A stretch of DNA of 21,152 nt from positions 1 to 21,152 of the forward strand of contig CAYIAN010000006.1 of NCBI GenBank assembly GCA_964361435.1. Reading direction: 5' to 3'. Each line of letters opens with the position of its first letter. The first letter of the stretch is position 1. The stretch is from GWA2-46-10 sp964361435 (GTDB lineage Bacteria; Patescibacteriota; Minisyncoccia; UBA6257; Colwellbacteraceae). The position numbers and the translations under genes were made by a program. Below the pieces are notes generated by a model. The model ran no database searches. It had not been told where the DNA came from and worked only from the letters and a program-made list of their open reading frames with translations. Below, piece by piece: positions 20,543 through 21,152 of this stretch.

Positions 20543-21152
20543 ATAAGCTGATAGAAAATATACCCGATGACCCCGGTGTTTACCTTTTTAAGGGGGCAAA
20601 GGGAAAACTTTTGTACGTAGGGAAGGCCGGAAATTTAAGAAGAAGGGTTGCGAGCTATTTCAGTAAGTCCTATTCAAACAAGACGGAAAAGTTAGTAAAA
20701 GAAATAAAACGTATTGATTACGTAAAAACCCCTACGGCGATAGAAGCCCTTATTCTAGAAGCAAAGTTAATTAAGAAGTTTGAACCGCCCTATAACTTTA
20801 AAGAGAAGGATGATAAAAGTTTTTTGTATATCGAAATTACAAATGAAGAGTATCCGAGAGTACTTTTAGTGAGGGGTAAGGAGGATCCGGGCGGAGAGCG
20901 TTTTGGCCCCTTCACTAAGGCTTCGGACGTACGCTCTGCCTTGAATATTTTGCGTAAGATCTTGCCGTATAGTACCCACGAAGCAGATAAAATAGGTTCT
21001 TATAAAAGGCCATGTTTTAACGCGCAAATTGGTCTTTGCCTTGGCACGTGCACAGGCGTGATAGGCAAGAAACAATACTGGAAAAATATCCGGAATCTTA
21101 AACTCTTCTTGCGGGGCAAAAGAGATAAATTAGTAAAAGGTTTGGAGAAGGA
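20539..21152 (+). CDS. uvrC: Excinuclease ABC subunit C (UvrC), 3'-truncated by window edge
   Basis: The dual-incision nuclease of excision repair. Only the first 204 residues are in the window. The N-terminal GIY-YIG nuclease domain is clear: PDDPGVYLFKGAKGKLLYVGKAGNLRRR (9-36), read here as GVY (13-15), YVGK (26-29) and R34-R36. It is followed by EALILEAKLIKKFEPPYN (69-86) and the FGPF turn. The cysteine region reads RPCFNAQIGLCLGTC, giving three of the four Fe-S-type cysteines of E. coli UvrC; the position of the first one, in the PYSTH segment, appears to be histidine. UvrC starts at ATG 20539 overlapping the uvrA stop (ATGA). The UvrB-binding and RNase H-like halves lie beyond the end. 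Confidence 0.97.
   Translation, partial: MNKLIENIPDDPGVYLFKGAKGKLLYVGKAGNLRRRVASYFSKSYSNKTEKLVKEIKRIDYVKTPTAIEALILEAKLIKKFEPPYNFKEKDDKSFLYIEITNEEYPRVLLVRGKEDPGGERFGPFTKASDVRSALNILRKILPYSTHEADKIGSYKRPCFNAQIGLCLGTCTGVIGKKQYWKNIRNLKLFLRGKRDKLVKGLEK

Noticed and set aside
1..21152. tRNA genes, rRNA genes, CRISPR arrays, insertion sequences
   Set aside because: No cloverleaf with a GGTTCGA-type arm, no rRNA signature, no regularly spaced repeats and no transposase were seen.
1..21152. UGA read as glycine (code 25)
   Set aside because: TGA ends alaS and uvrA exactly at overlapping downstream starts, and ends the 14974 and 15471 genes next to a promoter and hairpin respectively, so it works as a stop.

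Overview
The window looks like part of a small, compact genome of a Candidate Phyla Radiation (Patescibacteria) bacterium. This is an inference from gene style; no 16S is present. The evidence is: trimmed housekeeping proteins (AlaRS without its C-terminal domain, RpoA without alpha-CTD, UvrA without its insertion domain, short L13 and IF-1); genes that overlap or abut by a few bases; a shortened ribosomal/alpha operon entered from a membrane-anchored protein of a type common in CPR genomes; and few Shine-Dalgarno (SD) sequences. TGA ends alaS and uvrA directly at overlapping downstream starts, so the standard bacterial code fits and the UGA-glycine code of Gracilibacteria/SR1 does not.

Layout. 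1-3971: the 3' part of alaS, an overlapping FtsA-like gene, and a 530-residue membrane-anchored protein with its own promoter. 3958-8840: a strong promoter, then infA-rpmJ-rpsM-rpsK-rpsD-rpoA-rplQ-rplM-rpsI running without gaps into a four-helix membrane protein and a GT2 glycosyltransferase. 8828-9423: a hairpin, a promoter, greA and a bidirectional terminator. 9390-9831: a GC-rich, hairpin-dense stretch with no convincing protein, read here as a minus-strand structured RNA with its own promoter. 9851-13157: lysS-serS-ftsQ-like. 13158-14951 (minus): a polytopic GT-C/PMT-like glycosyltransferase, divergent from a 100-residue protein across one palindromic -10 element. 15273-15878: a self-contained cassette (promoter, SD hairpin, two small unknown genes, strong terminator hairpin). 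15897-21152: the nucleotide excision repair operon uvrB-uvrA-uvrC, with a possible switch or operator before uvrB and uvrC running off the end.

How the parts work together. Most of the window serves translation (three class II tRNA synthetases, IF-1, ribosomal proteins), transcription (RpoA, GreA), division (FtsA-like, FtsQ-like), surface glycan transfer (GT2 and GT-C) and DNA repair (UvrABC).

The most interesting signals are four. First, the minus-strand RNA candidate, whose apical loops become GNRA and UUCG tetraloops only when read on the minus strand. Second, the two-gene cassette, whose promoter, leader and SD style differ from the rest of the window. Third, predicted near-leaderless promoters, including a symmetrical bidirectional -10. 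Fourth, a UvrA that lacks the insertion domain and one zinc-ligand cysteine.
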